Assembly: GCA_964441755.1 (NCBI GenBank)
Contig: CAYTVG010000019.1
Coordinates: 1 to 60,867 of the forward strand
Direction of reading: 5' to 3'
DNA from: JAUMBM01 sp964441755
GTDB lineage: Bacteria; Bacteroidota; Bacteroidia; Chitinophagales; Saprospiraceae
DNA: 60,867 nt
Shown here one piece after another: positions 9,454-18,295 of the stretch. The notes under the pieces are model-generated. The model saw only the letters and a list, made by a program, of their open reading frames with translations. It made no database searches and had not been told where the DNA came from. Each line of letters opens with the position of its first letter. The stretch's first letter is position 1. The position numbers and the translations under genes are program-made.

Positions 9454-9788
9454 ATCACGCTGGTGTATACTTAAGTTGTGCTGCCTGTGAGTTATCGCAG
9501 CAGGATAATGAGTGATATTCTGAACCTTTTTTTGAGCGCAGCTTGCTTATGTCCAATGGACAAAAGCGCATACACCCTGCTATTTTTTATCCGTCAACAA
9601 TCTGTTATCCCGCCGCGCACAGGGCATCCGGATTGTTACTGCCCTACCAACAACCATGGTTCTCATACCAATCGGAATTGTCAAAGTCTGAGTAATCATC
9701 GGTGGCTGTGTACACCTATTTTTACCGACCTAAGCCATCCGACGAAGCCCTGCTGAAAAATCATCATGGCCGGCAACAGATCGCAGCC
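9454..9788. other. Intergenic region, no feature recognised
   Basis: 335 bp between two same-strand FISUMP paralogs. No convincing promoter consensus, terminator or small gene was seen. A short plus-strand open frame of 92 codons shows no recognisable domain. Confidence 0.5.
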
Positions 9789-11051
9789 CTACTCAGCAAT
9801 ACAACGGAGACTACTGCCTGTCGGGAAACCAGGTCCACTGGCAATGGACAATTGATTGCTACTGATCACAAGGAATAAAGGACCGGGAGATGCAGAACTA
9901 CTCCAGTAATAACCGGTTAGACCACGCTGGAACAACTCCCCATTACTACTGCTGCGAAAACCCGTTGCCGGCAAAAAAAGTGCTCCGCCTATTTTTATGC
10001 CACTGCTGTAGTTGGTAGATGAACTAGGCCAGGTACCTACATATTGACGGCTATTCAATCCTCTGTTGGTTATACCACTCCACTGATTCCGCGTTGGCAC
10101 CCGAAAACCTGCGGGACAGGGATCGTTGGCCGTCTTGACAGCGTCCTGCCAGGCATCCGTTGCTGCCGATGATACATCCCAGCCGGTAATAAGCCCGGCA
10201 TTATCGTTGCTTGTCGTATTTCCCCAAGGGCCTGCAGCTCCCTGCACCGGACTGCTGCAGGGGTTAACGCCATCGGTGCCATCGCGGCCAAAGCAGGCAG
10301 GATTACGACCCCACTGGTAGTAATTGCCGATTAGTTCCCAGCTTGGCGAAAATGGGTCTGCTGCGGTATTGGCCCCCAAGTTGTGACACTGAAATTCTTT
10401 CCATTCGCCGGCCGAAACGTAAGCACCACAACGGTTGATTACCCGTACATTCAGCGTACAGGATTGTCCGCCTACAGCAAGTTCGAAACTGGCTGTGCCG
10501 GATCCCGAAGGTGTGCCTGTAATGGTATACACAAGCCTGCCGCTACCATTCGCAAAAAACTCACTTGAAAGCGAGGCAGTAAGGCCTGTCACGCCGGCCG
10601 AGACAACTTCCTGTCCATTTATCAGACCACCATTCCCCCCGACATAGGGAATCGAAACGGCCACACTGCGTGCAGGATATCCTGCTATCAGGCTATCGGT
10701 CAGCGTAGCTGCTGTGCAGTCCAGCGCGGAACACTCTCCGACACCTCTCAAACAGCTCCAATTGGGATTCGTGCTGCTGCCACTGTTGAGTTCAATACAC
10801 TGAAGCGTTGTATTGTAAATCATCAGGCCTGCCGCCGGGCTGACAATGGCAGAGCGCTGGGCGCTAGTCATCCGCGGAATTAGCAGGCCTCTGTCGCTGC
10901 TTTGCATGTCCAGAAGGGCACTGGGGTCGCCCACAGCCCCGCCCATGATATTTTGTGCCTGCAACTTTTCAACATTCCAGACAAGCAATGGTACTACCAG
11001 GCATAGCAGTGTCATTGACCGAAGAAAAACCGCATCACTCAATTGTATCAT
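9789..11051 (-). CDS. Secreted single-FISUMP protein (paralog 2)
   Basis: 420 residues from ATG 11051. The hydrophobic N-terminal stretch (SMTLLCLVVPLLVWNV) ends near LQAQN, as in the neighbours. It shares the GLLIPRMTSAQRSAI segment, one Ig-like module (IPYVGGNGG, SAGVTGLTA) and one C-terminal FISUMP domain from about residue 207 (CGAYVSAGEW, FQCHNLGAN, GNYYQWGRNPACFGRDG, ending SLRCIAE). The pattern matches the neighbouring genes closely, so tandem duplication is the simplest origin. The role is unknown; a cell-surface or secreted structural role is inferred. It could be co-transcribed with the gene upstream (165 bp gap) or stand alone. Confidence 0.88.
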   Translation of the reverse strand: MIQLSDAVFLRSMTLLCLVVPLLVWNVEKLQAQNIMGGAVGDPSALLDMQSSDRGLLIPRMTSAQRSAIVSPAAGLMIYNTTLQCIELNSGSSTNPNWSCLRGVGECSALDCTAATLTDSLIAGYPARSVAVSIPYVGGNGGLINGQEVVSAGVTGLTASLSSEFFANGSGRLVYTITGTPSGSGTASFELAVGGQSCTLNVRVINRCGAYVSAGEWKEFQCHNLGANTAADPFSPSWELIGNYYQWGRNPACFGRDGTDGVNPCSSPVQGAAGPWGNTTSNDNAGLITGWDVSSAATDAWQDAVKTANDPCPAGFRVPTRNQWSGITNRGLNSRQYVGTWPSSSTNYSSGIKIGGALFLPATGFRSSSNGELFQRGLTGYYWSSSASPGPLFLVISSNQLSIASGPGFPTGSSLRCIAE

Positions 11052-11216
11052 AATTAATTCATAATTAATATTTTACACACAAAATGCCGGCACGATATTG
11101 TAAACATCAAAGCGCAACTAGCAGATCGAATCACCTCTTTTTATCCTGCCAGTGTGCTGTAAAAAAACGCTGTCAAGTCTGAGGATTCCCCTAATACCCC
11201 CCGGTTGCAGGAAGGA

Positions 11217-12470
11217 CTACTCAGCCACACACCGTATTAAATTACCGAAGCTACGGGCACTAACAAAGAATGTGTAGGTACCCTGGGGCGTCATTCTGAA
11301 TTCCCTTGCGCTGGTCCCAACAACCGTGCTACTCCAATATGCCCCATAACTCGCACGATAAATCAGCGAGCCCCCAAAAGTCCGCTGGCCTGCAGCCGGT
11401 AAGAATAATGCATTACCAAACCTGATACCACTGCTGTAATTGTTTGACATATCCGCCCATGTGCCAAAGAATACAGGCGGATTTATACTCTCGTTGGCCA
11501 ACCCATCCCATTGTACTTTTGTCGGCACCCGAAAGCCCGCAGGGCAGGGGTCATTGGCCGTTTTTACGTCATCCAGCCAGGCGCCATCCGGGGCGTCCGA
11601 ACCCCAACCCGCAATCCCCCCCGCATTATCATCAGCTGTCGTGGCGCCCCAGGGGCCGGCGGCGCCGTAGACCGGGCTGCTGCAGGGGTTAACGCCATCG
11701 ATGCCATCGCGGCCGAAGCAGCCCGGGTTGCGGCCCCACTGGTAGTAGTTGCCGATCAGCTCCCAGCCGGGCAGGAAGGGGTCTGCGCTGGTGTTGGCAC
11801 CGAGGTTGTGGCACATAAACTCTTTCCACTGGCCGATGCCGACGAAGGCGCCGCAGCCCGAGACGGGCAGGCTGAGGGTGCAGGTCTGCCCGCCGACGCT
11901 GAGCGCAAAGCTGGCCGTACCTTTGGCAGAAGGGACACCCGTGATGGTGTAGGTCAGGCTGCCGCTGCCATTGGCGAAGGCGCCCGACAGGAGCTCGGCC
12001 GTAAGGCCGGTGACGCCTGTCGAGGCGACCGCCTGGCCGGTATAAAAGCTGCCATTGCCGCCGGTGTAAGGAATGGTCACGTCCACACGGTTGGTGGTGG
12101 CTACGATCAGGCTGTCGGACAGGACAGCCGCCCCGCAGTCGATGCCCGCTATGCGGCCGTTCATGGCCAGTATGCAGCCCCATTTCGGGCTGGCGCTGCT
12201 CCCGATGTTGAGTTCGATACACCCCAGATTGGTATTGTAGATGAGAAGCCCCTCCGCCGGGTTGACGATGGCGGAGCGCTCGGCGCTGCTCATGCGCGGC
12301 AGCAAAAGCCCCTTGGAGGTACTCTGCAGATCGAGCAGAGCGGTGGGATCGCCCACCGAGCCGCCTCGCACATTCTGTGCGAACAGCGGAGCGCTGCTGC
12401 TCAGCAGCAAGGCGATGAGGCAGGCCAGTGCAGACAGTCCGAGGCGCAGGTCGTTGGTGGTTTTTTTCAT
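11217..12470 (-). CDS. Secreted single-FISUMP protein (paralog 3)
   Basis: 417 residues if started at ATG 12470, which places a normal signal peptide at the N-terminus (MKKTTNDL..., core LSALACLIALLLSSSAPLFAQ). The frame is open further upstream to a GTG at 12596, with another ATG at 12488, but those starts would bury the signal peptide. The architecture matches paralog 2: GLLLPRMSSAERSAI, one Ig-like module (IPYTGGNGS), then FISUMP (CGAFVGIGQWKEFMCHNLG, GNYYQWGRNPGCFGRDG, ending IRCVAE). It is the upstream member of the three-gene FISUMP cluster. The function of the family is not known. Confidence 0.88.
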   Translation of the reverse strand: MKKTTNDLRLGLSALACLIALLLSSSAPLFAQNVRGGSVGDPTALLDLQSTSKGLLLPRMSSAERSAIVNPAEGLLIYNTNLGCIELNIGSSASPKWGCILAMNGRIAGIDCGAAVLSDSLIVATTNRVDVTIPYTGGNGSFYTGQAVASTGVTGLTAELLSGAFANGSGSLTYTITGVPSAKGTASFALSVGGQTCTLSLPVSGCGAFVGIGQWKEFMCHNLGANTSADPFLPGWELIGNYYQWGRNPGCFGRDGIDGVNPCSSPVYGAAGPWGATTADDNAGGIAGWGSDAPDGAWLDDVKTANDPCPAGFRVPTKVQWDGLANESINPPVFFGTWADMSNNYSSGIRFGNALFLPAAGQRTFGGSLIYRASYGAYWSSTVVGTSAREFRMTPQGTYTFFVSARSFGNLIRCVAE

Positions 12471-12628
12471 GTGTATGATCGTATACATCCGCTTTAGCTC
12501 GGCAGCCGCCGCTCGCCGAAGCGGGATGGTCGTTGGATTCGGTATAGCTGTCGCATAAAACCAGTACTTTGGGCGCTCGTCAGGCGTCTTTCGCACAGGC
12601 TTTTCGGGAGTTCTCTCCTTTTGTCCGT

Positions 12629-12655
12629 CGCATGGCGCCTGCCATGCGTTTTTTT
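12629..12655 (+). terminator. Perfect plus-strand terminator without an obvious gene
   Basis: CGCATGGC (12629-12636), loop gcct, GCCATGCG (12641-12648), then seven T. This is a textbook intrinsic terminator for rightward transcription. The only sequence to its left is the antisense side of FISUMP paralog 3, so it may end an antisense transcript or block read-through. Confidence 0.6.
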
Positions 12656-13079
12656 AGGTGTAAAAAAAGCCCCCAAAGCAGGATGCTTTTTGCCTCCGGC
12701 ACTCCCCCCCCGGCCTGCTTTTTGAAAAAAGCATAAAAGCCGGCGGGGCGGCAGCACCTGTCCCCTGCTGAGGTGAATATTGCTTCTTTATGCGCTGCTG
12801 CTACCCTCTTTAGCCGGGTACAAAACGCCAGTTTACAGCAGCTTGCGCATAAAGCTAGCAATTCTTTGATTACGTGCACCCGTTTCTGTTCGTCTGAAAT
12901 ACCGAACGAATGAATGACATAGACAGACGCATCAATCAGCCCTACAGACAAAAAAGAATTTTTGCATCCCCCCCTGCCCGGGCCGGATTTTCATCCGCCC
13001 CACCCCTGCACGGGCGCGCAGCCGCCGGCAAGGCGCTGCCCCGGGACGGCAAAGCCAAATGAGCGCTCACCGACCTTAT

Positions 13080-13087
13080 TATATTTG
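13080..13087 (+). promoter_or_regulatory. Bacteroidota -7 element, distal
   Basis: TATATTTG matches the TAnnTTTG -7 consensus of Bacteroidota housekeeping promoters. It lies upstream of a second match at 13159 and could give tandem start sites for the LytTR regulator. Confidence 0.45.
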
Positions 13088-13158
13088 CAAAAAACACATA
13101 CAATCAGCCTTTTATCCCGATTTTTTTAGCAACAGCTGGGATTATTATGCATTGTTGG

Positions 13159-13166
13159 TATATTTG
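13159..13166 (+). promoter_or_regulatory. Bacteroidota -7 element for the LytTR regulator
   Basis: TATATTTG fits TAnnTTTG. Transcription would start near 13171, about 20 bp before an ATG at 13193 and 120 bp before the ATG at 13292. Confidence 0.55.
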
Positions 13167-13192
13167 CCCGGCGCCCTGTTGTTTAGTTGCTG

Positions 13193-14053
13193 ATGGAGGT
13201 AGTAAAGCTGCTGCCCCTAAACCCTGTACATACCCGGGCGCACACCGTGCAATCACAAAACCATAACCTTGTCAGCCAATACCCGCTACCCATGCAACTA
13301 CCCGACACACTCAAGGTGCTGATTGTAGACAGCGACCTCACCTACTTACAACTACTCTCCCAACTGCTCAGGACGCTGGGCGTCGAGCAGCTTGCAACGG
13401 CCACTGACTCCGCTACAGGCCTTGAAGTTTTCAACCGATTCCATCCCGACCTTTGCATCGCAGACATATACCTCGGCTCCGAGGCAGCGCGGGGAGTCAC
13501 TATGGCCGACCTCATGCGCAGCAGTCAGCCGGCGCAGCCGTTGATTTTGCTTTCAGAACCTTACTCGCCGGCCTGTTACGAGCACTGCCGCCACCTTATG
13601 CCCGTCAGTTTTATCAGCAAAGAGCTGTCAAAATTCAAAATTTACCAGGCGATAGACCAGGCCCTGCTGCAGCAGCCCCCCAAGTCGCCTGCTGAGCAAA
13701 AAGGCATGCACAATGGTCGCTTTTCACTAGGCAACCTGCGGCGGGTGTTCTTCAAGGTCGGCGATTCTTACAAGCCCTGTCCGGTGGAGGAAGTCTCTTT
13801 CTTTTTCGCCGCCAACAAGCTGACCCATGCCCGGGTCGGGCAGCGCAGCTACCCGGTCAACGTACAACTCAAAGTGCTGGAAGACACTTTCACCAATTCC
13901 TTTGTCCGCATCCACAGGACTTATCTCGTCAACATTGCGCATATCGAAGCCGTCAATCCCAGGGAGGGCACCATCCACGTGGCAGGAGAAACCCTGCCCA
14001 TAGGCTACGCCTACCGCCGGGACTTCATGGAAGGCCTGCGGCTGATGCGCTGA
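13193..14053 (+). CDS. LytTR-family response regulator
   Basis: ATG 13193 gives 286 residues. ATG 13292 (MQLPDTLKVLIVDSD) gives 253 and starts right at the receiver domain, so the first 33 residues may not be translated. The receiver domain has LIVDSD, then the phospho-acceptor region FHPDLCIADIYLG and a late lysine in VSFISKELS. The C-terminal 105 residues form a LytTR DNA-binding domain (VEEVSFFFAANKLTHARV, SFVRIHRTYLVNIAHIEAV, LPIGYAYRRDF). By family it is a cytoplasmic, phosphorylation-controlled transcription factor. No histidine kinase is adjacent, so its partner is encoded elsewhere. Target genes are not evident from the sequence. Confidence 0.9.
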   Translation: MEVVKLLPLNPVHTRAHTVQSQNHNLVSQYPLPMQLPDTLKVLIVDSDLTYLQLLSQLLRTLGVEQLATATDSATGLEVFNRFHPDLCIADIYLGSEAARGVTMADLMRSSQPAQPLILLSEPYSPACYEHCRHLMPVSFISKELSKFKIYQAIDQALLQQPPKSPAEQKGMHNGRFSLGNLRRVFFKVGDSYKPCPVEEVSFFFAANKLTHARVGQRSYPVNVQLKVLEDTFTNSFVRIHRTYLVNIAHIEAVNPREGTIHVAGETLPIGYAYRRDFMEGLRLMR

Positions 14054-14150
14054 CGCCGCCTTTTTTTGGAAAAAGCTGCGCAAAAAGCGGCATTGTGTAG
14101 TTTTTCGTCTCATTACTTTGCAGCTGCTGGCGGGGGTCAGCAGGTATCCT

Positions 14151-14158
14151 TATCTTTG
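14151..14158 (+). promoter_or_regulatory. TAnnTTTG element in intergenic region
   Basis: TATCTTTG matches the -7 consensus about 190 bp before the Rpn-family gene. It could be an additional promoter for that gene. A small CCCGCCT-G-AGGCGGG hairpin follows at about 14171-14185. Confidence 0.35.
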
Positions 14159-14331
14159 TATACATACCATGCCCGCCTGAGGCGGGATGGCCTCCCATAC
14201 CTACCTTACTGGCAGCCGGCTGCGCCGGCTTACGCCCATACGTACAATTTTTCGCTACAGGACAAATGTATAGCGGGTAGTACAGCTGTAAAAACACTGT
14301 GCGCCCACTAGCTATAGTCGTACAAATCAAC

Positions 14332-14339
14332 TAACTTTG
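14332..14339 (+). promoter_or_regulatory. -7 element abutting the start codon of the Rpn-family gene
   Basis: TAACTTTG matches TAnnTTTG. The next gene's ATG is at 14343, only three bases past the element, so a transcript from here would be leaderless or nearly so. Confidence 0.5.
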
Positions 14340-14342
14340 TAT

Positions 14343-15305
14343 ATGTCAGACACCCCCTATGTAAGGATTGCCAACCCTGTCTACGATGTGGTTTTCAAGT
14401 ACATGATGGATGACCCGACGGTGGCTACCCTTTTCCTGTCGTACCTCACCGGTCTCCATATAGATGCTATAGAGCCGCTACCGCAGGAGATGGTCATCGG
14501 TCAAAAACCCGGGAAGACTGCCTCCCCTGCAAAAAGTCCGCTGAGACTGTCGACTTATCGGCTGGACTACGGGGTCTGGCTGCGGGAAAAGAATGGTGGC
14601 AAGGGGCGGATTATCATTATCGAGGTGCAGACGACCTCTGCCATAGGAGAGAGTATGCGATACCGCAAGTATCTGGGCTACCAGTACTTGGATAACCGGT
14701 ATTATTACGAGGGTTTCGGTGTGGCAGGGCGGGTATTCAAGTTGGGAGTTCCGGTGTTCCCCATCTACATTCTCGGTACAGGCGACCGGATGCTGGGCGA
14801 TGTGCCGGTGGTCAACGTGGTGCCTGTACTCAAGGACGCTTACACGGGGGAGGTACTGCAGGCAAAAAGCGATTTTATCGATGCCCTTTTTCATGAAGGC
14901 ATCATCGTTAATGTGCCGGCCCTCAAAGGCAGGCGGCGCGATGAGCGGGAGCAAATGCTGGGCATTTTCGATCAGTCATACACAGAACAAAATAAAAGAA
15001 CCATGCTAGTACCCATGAGTGAAATTCCGGAAAGGTTCCATCCGCTGATTCGGCGGCTGCAGACAGCGCTTAAGGTCGAGGATGTCGGTGATATGATATT
15101 GATTGACGATGACTTCTTTGAGGATATGAAGGAGGTTGATCGTCGGAACAGGGAGGTGCAGCATAAGGAACAACAGGTGCAGCGCAAGGAAGAAATGGCC
15201 ATACGGATACTGCTGGACGCAGGTATCCCTCCGCAGGTTGTCGCGCAAAAATTTGGCATCAGCGAAGAGGATGTCCGCAGAATAGAGGGGAATGCTCCTG
15301 GCTAG
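14343..15305 (+). CDS. Rpn/YhgA-like PD-(D/E)XK nuclease-family protein
   Basis: 320 residues from ATG 14343 (MSDTPYVRIANPVYDVVFKY). The frame also includes a TTG at 14337, but the ATG gives the usual family start. The PD-(D/E)XK core is visible as RLDYGVWLRE followed by RIIIIEVQTTS, so D and E-x-Q catalytic positions are present. The region MRYRKYLGYQYLDNRYYYEGF is typical of PF12784-type 'PDDEXK transposase' proteins related to recombination-promoting nuclease. The C-terminal 60 residues form a charged helix (QHKEEQVQRKEE) and a helix-turn-helix-like end (VVAQKFGISEEDVRRIE). Such genes are widespread and mobile in character, but no transposon ends were seen. The role in this organism is unknown. 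Confidence 0.85.
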   Translation: MSDTPYVRIANPVYDVVFKYMMDDPTVATLFLSYLTGLHIDAIEPLPQEMVIGQKPGKTASPAKSPLRLSTYRLDYGVWLREKNGGKGRIIIIEVQTTSAIGESMRYRKYLGYQYLDNRYYYEGFGVAGRVFKLGVPVFPIYILGTGDRMLGDVPVVNVVPVLKDAYTGEVLQAKSDFIDALFHEGIIVNVPALKGRRRDEREQMLGIFDQSYTEQNKRTMLVPMSEIPERFHPLIRRLQTALKVEDVGDMILIDDDFFEDMKEVDRRNREVQHKEQQVQRKEEMAIRILLDAGIPPQVVAQKFGISEEDVRRIEGNAPG

Positions 15306-15315
15306 AGGGGCGTAG

Positions 15316-15360
15316 CTGTTGTGTCTGTAAATTGTCTCCGACAATTTACAGACACAACAG
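15316..15360. repeat. Perfect 21-bp palindrome with 3-nt loop
   Basis: The arm at 15316-15336 (begins CTGTTGTGTCTG) pairs perfectly with 15340-15360 around the loop TCC. It begins 11 bp after the stop of the Rpn-family gene and is followed by a run of G rather than T, so it is not a standard intrinsic terminator. It may act as an RNA 3'-end stabiliser or be a dispersed palindrome. Confidence 0.85.
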
Positions 15361-15533
15361 GGGGGGCGGTGATGGAGGCAGGCTGCAGCCTGCCTCCGCA
15401 GCATCCTCTCAGCTTTTCATAGCAAGCTGCAAAACTAATACAACCTTTCTCTCAAAAAGCTGTTTATCGTTGTTTGTTACATTATTATGACAATTGACCG
15501 TTGCCAGCTTTTTTGGCGAAAGTACCTTACTTC

Positions 15534-18038
15534 ATGAATCAACCTAGCATTTTCCTCCGTACTTCACTATTGCTTGCCCTTGGCGTATTGAGCCTGCAGC
15601 TAGCTGCCCAGATACCCGGCTTTCCTGGCGGCGGGGGGCGTCCCCCGCAGGGCCCCAGTATCACCGGCCGCATACAGGGTATCATCCTTGACTCCCTGGG
15701 GCGGCAGCCTGTAGAGTTTGCCACCGTCGTACTGATGGATGCCGGCGGCAGCCGGCAGATCGACGGGACCGTCACCGAAGCTGACGGGAGCTTTAAGCTC
15801 ATCAACGTTAAGACGGGCAGCTACAAGCTGACCCTCTCCTATCTCGGCTATGCCGAAAAATCTTTTTCCATCACCACTACACCCGACAAGCCCGACAAAG
15901 ATATGGGCACAGTACTGCTGTCCTCGGAGGGCATCAACCTTGAGCAGGTGACCGTGACCGGGGAGGCGGCACTGGTAGAAAACCGCATCGATAAGCTGGT
16001 CTACAATGCCGAAAAAGATGTGAGCAATGCCGGCGGCGATGCTGCTGACGTGCTGCGGCGGGTCCCCCTGCTGACGGTTGACCTCGAAGGCAATGTGTCG
16101 CTGCGCGGTTCCTCCAACATTCTGGTGCTGGTCAACGGGCGGCCGTCGACTATCTTCGCTTCGAGCATTGCCGATGCCCTCAAGACCATTCCGGCCGACC
16201 AGATCAAGAGCGTGGAGGTCATCACCAGCCCCTCGGCCAAGTACGATGGCGAGGGATCAGGGGGGATCATCAACATTATTACCAAGAAAAAATCGGCTGA
16301 GGGTATCACGGGCAGCATGAACACCAGTGTGGGTACCCGGCAGAACAACAGTACCTTCAACATCAACAGTCTCAAGGGGCGCTTCGGCCTCAATGGCAGT
16401 GCCAACGCCTTCTGGTCGTGGCGGCGCGAGGGAGAGCTGGAGACGCTGCGCGAAGACTACAGCAGCAGCCCGGCTACCATCTTCCGGCAGGACGGCCTCA
16501 ATGCCTCGCAGGTGCTGGGCTACAATGGCAGCGTGGGCGCTTTTTACGATTTCAATGCCTACCATGCCCTCAATGGCAGTGTGCGTTTCAACGGATTCAA
16601 CAACTACCGCGACGGCTCCATCAGTGGTACGCTGGGGCAGCTGGGCGCTGCGCCTGACATTTCTTTTGACCGTATCAACGAAAATGACGGGCTGCGCAAC
16701 GGCTTCGATGCTGTGCTCGACTACCGCCGCACCTTCCCCAACTCCGAGCGCGAGTTTACAGCGGCTGCTCAGTTGAGCGGCACCTACAGCAATTCACTCA
16801 ATGAGGTGTTTCAGGACGGTACTACCCTCTTTTACCAGCAGGATGTGCTCAACGAAAACGATGGTATCAACCTCGAGTATATCGGGCAGCTCGACTATGT
16901 ACACCCCTTCTCGCCGGCTGTCAAGCTGGAGACGGGTGTGAAGACGATCATACGCCGCATCGACAGCGACTACCAGACCAGTCTGCGGGCTACCGACGGC
17001 GGCAGCTTTGTACCGGTGTCGCAGTTGACCGATGTCTTCCGCTACAACCAGGATGTCATGGCGGGCTATGTATCGTTCAACCTCAAGCCCACCAAAAATT
17101 TTGGTATTCTGGCGGGTGTGCGCTATGAGCGTACTGCGATCAGCGGCGACTACGACTCTGACCAGCCGGCTTTCACGCAGGCGTATGACAACTTCCTGCC
17201 CAGCCTGACCCTCAACCGGACTTTCAAGCAGTTTCAGACGCTGAAGCTGAGCTATAACCGCCGTATACAGCGGCCGAGCTTGTTCTATGTCAACCCCTTC
17301 ACCCAGATCAACGACCCCAACAACGTGTCGGTGGGCAACCCCTACCTCGATCCGGAGCTGGTAGATCAGGTGGAGCTGAATTACAGCGCCTTCGTCAAGG
17401 GTATTGCGCTCAATGCGGGTGTCTACTACCGCGAGAGCAACAATCTCATTGAAAATTTCCTGCAGATCAATCCGGAAACCCAGATCGGTGAGACGCGCTT
17501 TCTGAACATTGCGCGCGACCGCTCGCTGGGCTTCAACGGCTTTGCGTCGGTGACCCTCAAAAAGGTTTTCACACTGCGGGCAGGCGTCAACATTTTCAGC
17601 TACAATGCGAGTTCGATCATCGATACCCTCGACCTGAGCCGCAGCAGTCTGATCTGGAACGGCAATGCCAGCATCAACTGGAAGCTGCCCAAGGGCTGGC
17701 AGGCGGAGACTTTCGCCTTCTTCAGTTCGCCCCGCCAGAGTCTGCAGGGCATCAACCCGTCCTTCTGGCTGATCAACTTTGGCGTGCGCAAGGACTTCAA
17801 CGAGCAGTGGAGTCTGGGCATCCGCGCCATTGACCCCTTCTTCCGGCGCAAGCGCTTCCCGAGCGAGTTGCAGGGGGAGACTTTCTACCAGCGGACGGTT
17901 TTCAGCATTCCTTTCCAGAGCTACGGCATCAACCTGGTGTACAAGTTTGGCAAGATGCAGTTTAACCCGGCCAGTCGCGGCCGCCGCAATAAGATTGACA
18001 ACTCCGACCTGAAGGGTAGCGGGGATAGTAATTTCTAG
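15534..18038 (+). CDS. TonB-dependent-receptor-like outer-membrane barrel protein
   Basis: 834 residues from ATG 15534; an upstream TTG at 15501 is less likely because the signal peptide (SLLLALGVLSLQLAAQ) fits the ATG. A Gly/Pro-rich stretch (PGFPGGGGRPPQGP) follows. Next come a carboxypeptidase-regulatory-like domain (about 40-130: GRIQGIILDSLGRQPVEFAT), a plug domain (about 130-250: VNGRPSTIF, SIEVITSPSAKYDGEGSGG-like, INIITKKK) and a barrel of the OMP_b-brl_2/3 type to the C-terminus. It sits in the outer membrane. By family it belongs with TonB-type receptors, but the substrate cannot be read from sequence and no SusD-like partner is adjacent. It appears monocistronic and is followed by terminators. 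Confidence 0.9.
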   Translation: MNQPSIFLRTSLLLALGVLSLQLAAQIPGFPGGGGRPPQGPSITGRIQGIILDSLGRQPVEFATVVLMDAGGSRQIDGTVTEADGSFKLINVKTGSYKLTLSYLGYAEKSFSITTTPDKPDKDMGTVLLSSEGINLEQVTVTGEAALVENRIDKLVYNAEKDVSNAGGDAADVLRRVPLLTVDLEGNVSLRGSSNILVLVNGRPSTIFASSIADALKTIPADQIKSVEVITSPSAKYDGEGSGGIINIITKKKSAEGITGSMNTSVGTRQNNSTFNINSLKGRFGLNGSANAFWSWRREGELETLREDYSSSPATIFRQDGLNASQVLGYNGSVGAFYDFNAYHALNGSVRFNGFNNYRDGSISGTLGQLGAAPDISFDRINENDGLRNGFDAVLDYRRTFPNSEREFTAAAQLSGTYSNSLNEVFQDGTTLFYQQDVLNENDGINLEYIGQLDYVHPFSPAVKLETGVKTIIRRIDSDYQTSLRATDGGSFVPVSQLTDVFRYNQDVMAGYVSFNLKPTKNFGILAGVRYERTAISGDYDSDQPAFTQAYDNFLPSLTLNRTFKQFQTLKLSYNRRIQRPSLFYVNPFTQINDPNNVSVGNPYLDPELVDQVELNYSAFVKGIALNAGVYYRESNNLIENFLQINPETQIGETRFLNIARDRSLGFNGFASVTLKKVFTLRAGVNIFSYNASSIIDTLDLSRSSLIWNGNASINWKLPKGWQAETFAFFSSPRQSLQGINPSFWLINFGVRKDFNEQWSLGIRAIDPFFRRKRFPSELQGETFYQRTVFSIPFQSYGINLVYKFGKMQFNPASRGRRNKIDNSDLKGSGDSNF

Positions 18039-18063
18039 CTTGCGGCAGCGAGCGGTCCGGGGG

Positions 18064-18090
18064 TTTTGGCAGCTGCTGCTGCCAAAAAAA
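18064..18090 (+). terminator. Hairpin after the outer-membrane barrel gene
   Basis: TTTTGGCAGC (18064-18073), loop TGCT, GCTGCCAAAA (18078-18087): a perfect 10-bp stem 25 bp after the stop. It is followed by A rather than T on the plus strand, so it may be an mRNA 3' stem. Confidence 0.45.
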
Positions 18091-18145
18091 CCAGGCAGAG
18101 GCCGTCCGGCGGCATCAGCAGCCGGCGCTGCCCCAAAAACAGCCA

Positions 18146-18190
18146 AAGGCTGTCTGGTAGCTCATGCCACCGGACAGCCTTTATTTTTCC
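18146..18190 (+). terminator. Intrinsic terminator before the deacetylase gene
   Basis: AAGGCTGTCTGGT (18146-18158) pairs with ACCGGACAGCCTT (18170-18182) with one G-T wobble and runs into TTATTTTT. It separates the barrel gene from the deacetylase transcription unit. Confidence 0.75.
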
Positions 18191-18295
18191 CCGGAGGAGA
18201 CATAAATCACCCTTTTCAACTGCCAAAACGCCGTACTTTGGTCAGCGCAATTGGGCCGTCGCCTGCAGCGGCCGCGTTTTCTACAAGCCGAGTGT

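Larger units (their letters stand above)
12471..13291. other. Large divergent intergenic region
   Basis: About 0.8 kb between the minus-strand FISUMP gene and the plus-strand LytTR regulator (0.7 kb if the regulator starts at 13193). It contains a plus-strand terminator (12629-12655), a small hairpin near 12715-12735 and two TAnnTTTG elements (13080-13087, 13159-13166). A 123-codon minus-strand open frame (12580-12951) has no recognisable domain and is probably noncoding. Confidence 0.55.

Noticed and set aside
12580..12951. 123-codon minus-strand open frame upstream of the FISUMP cluster
   Set aside because: No recognisable domain. It overlaps a strong terminator hairpin and has no promoter or conserved start.
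14343..15305. Insertion sequence around the Rpn/PDDEXK gene
   Set aside because: Although the family is sometimes labelled transposase, no terminal inverted repeats or target-site duplication flank it. The nearby 21-bp palindrome is self-contained on one side.
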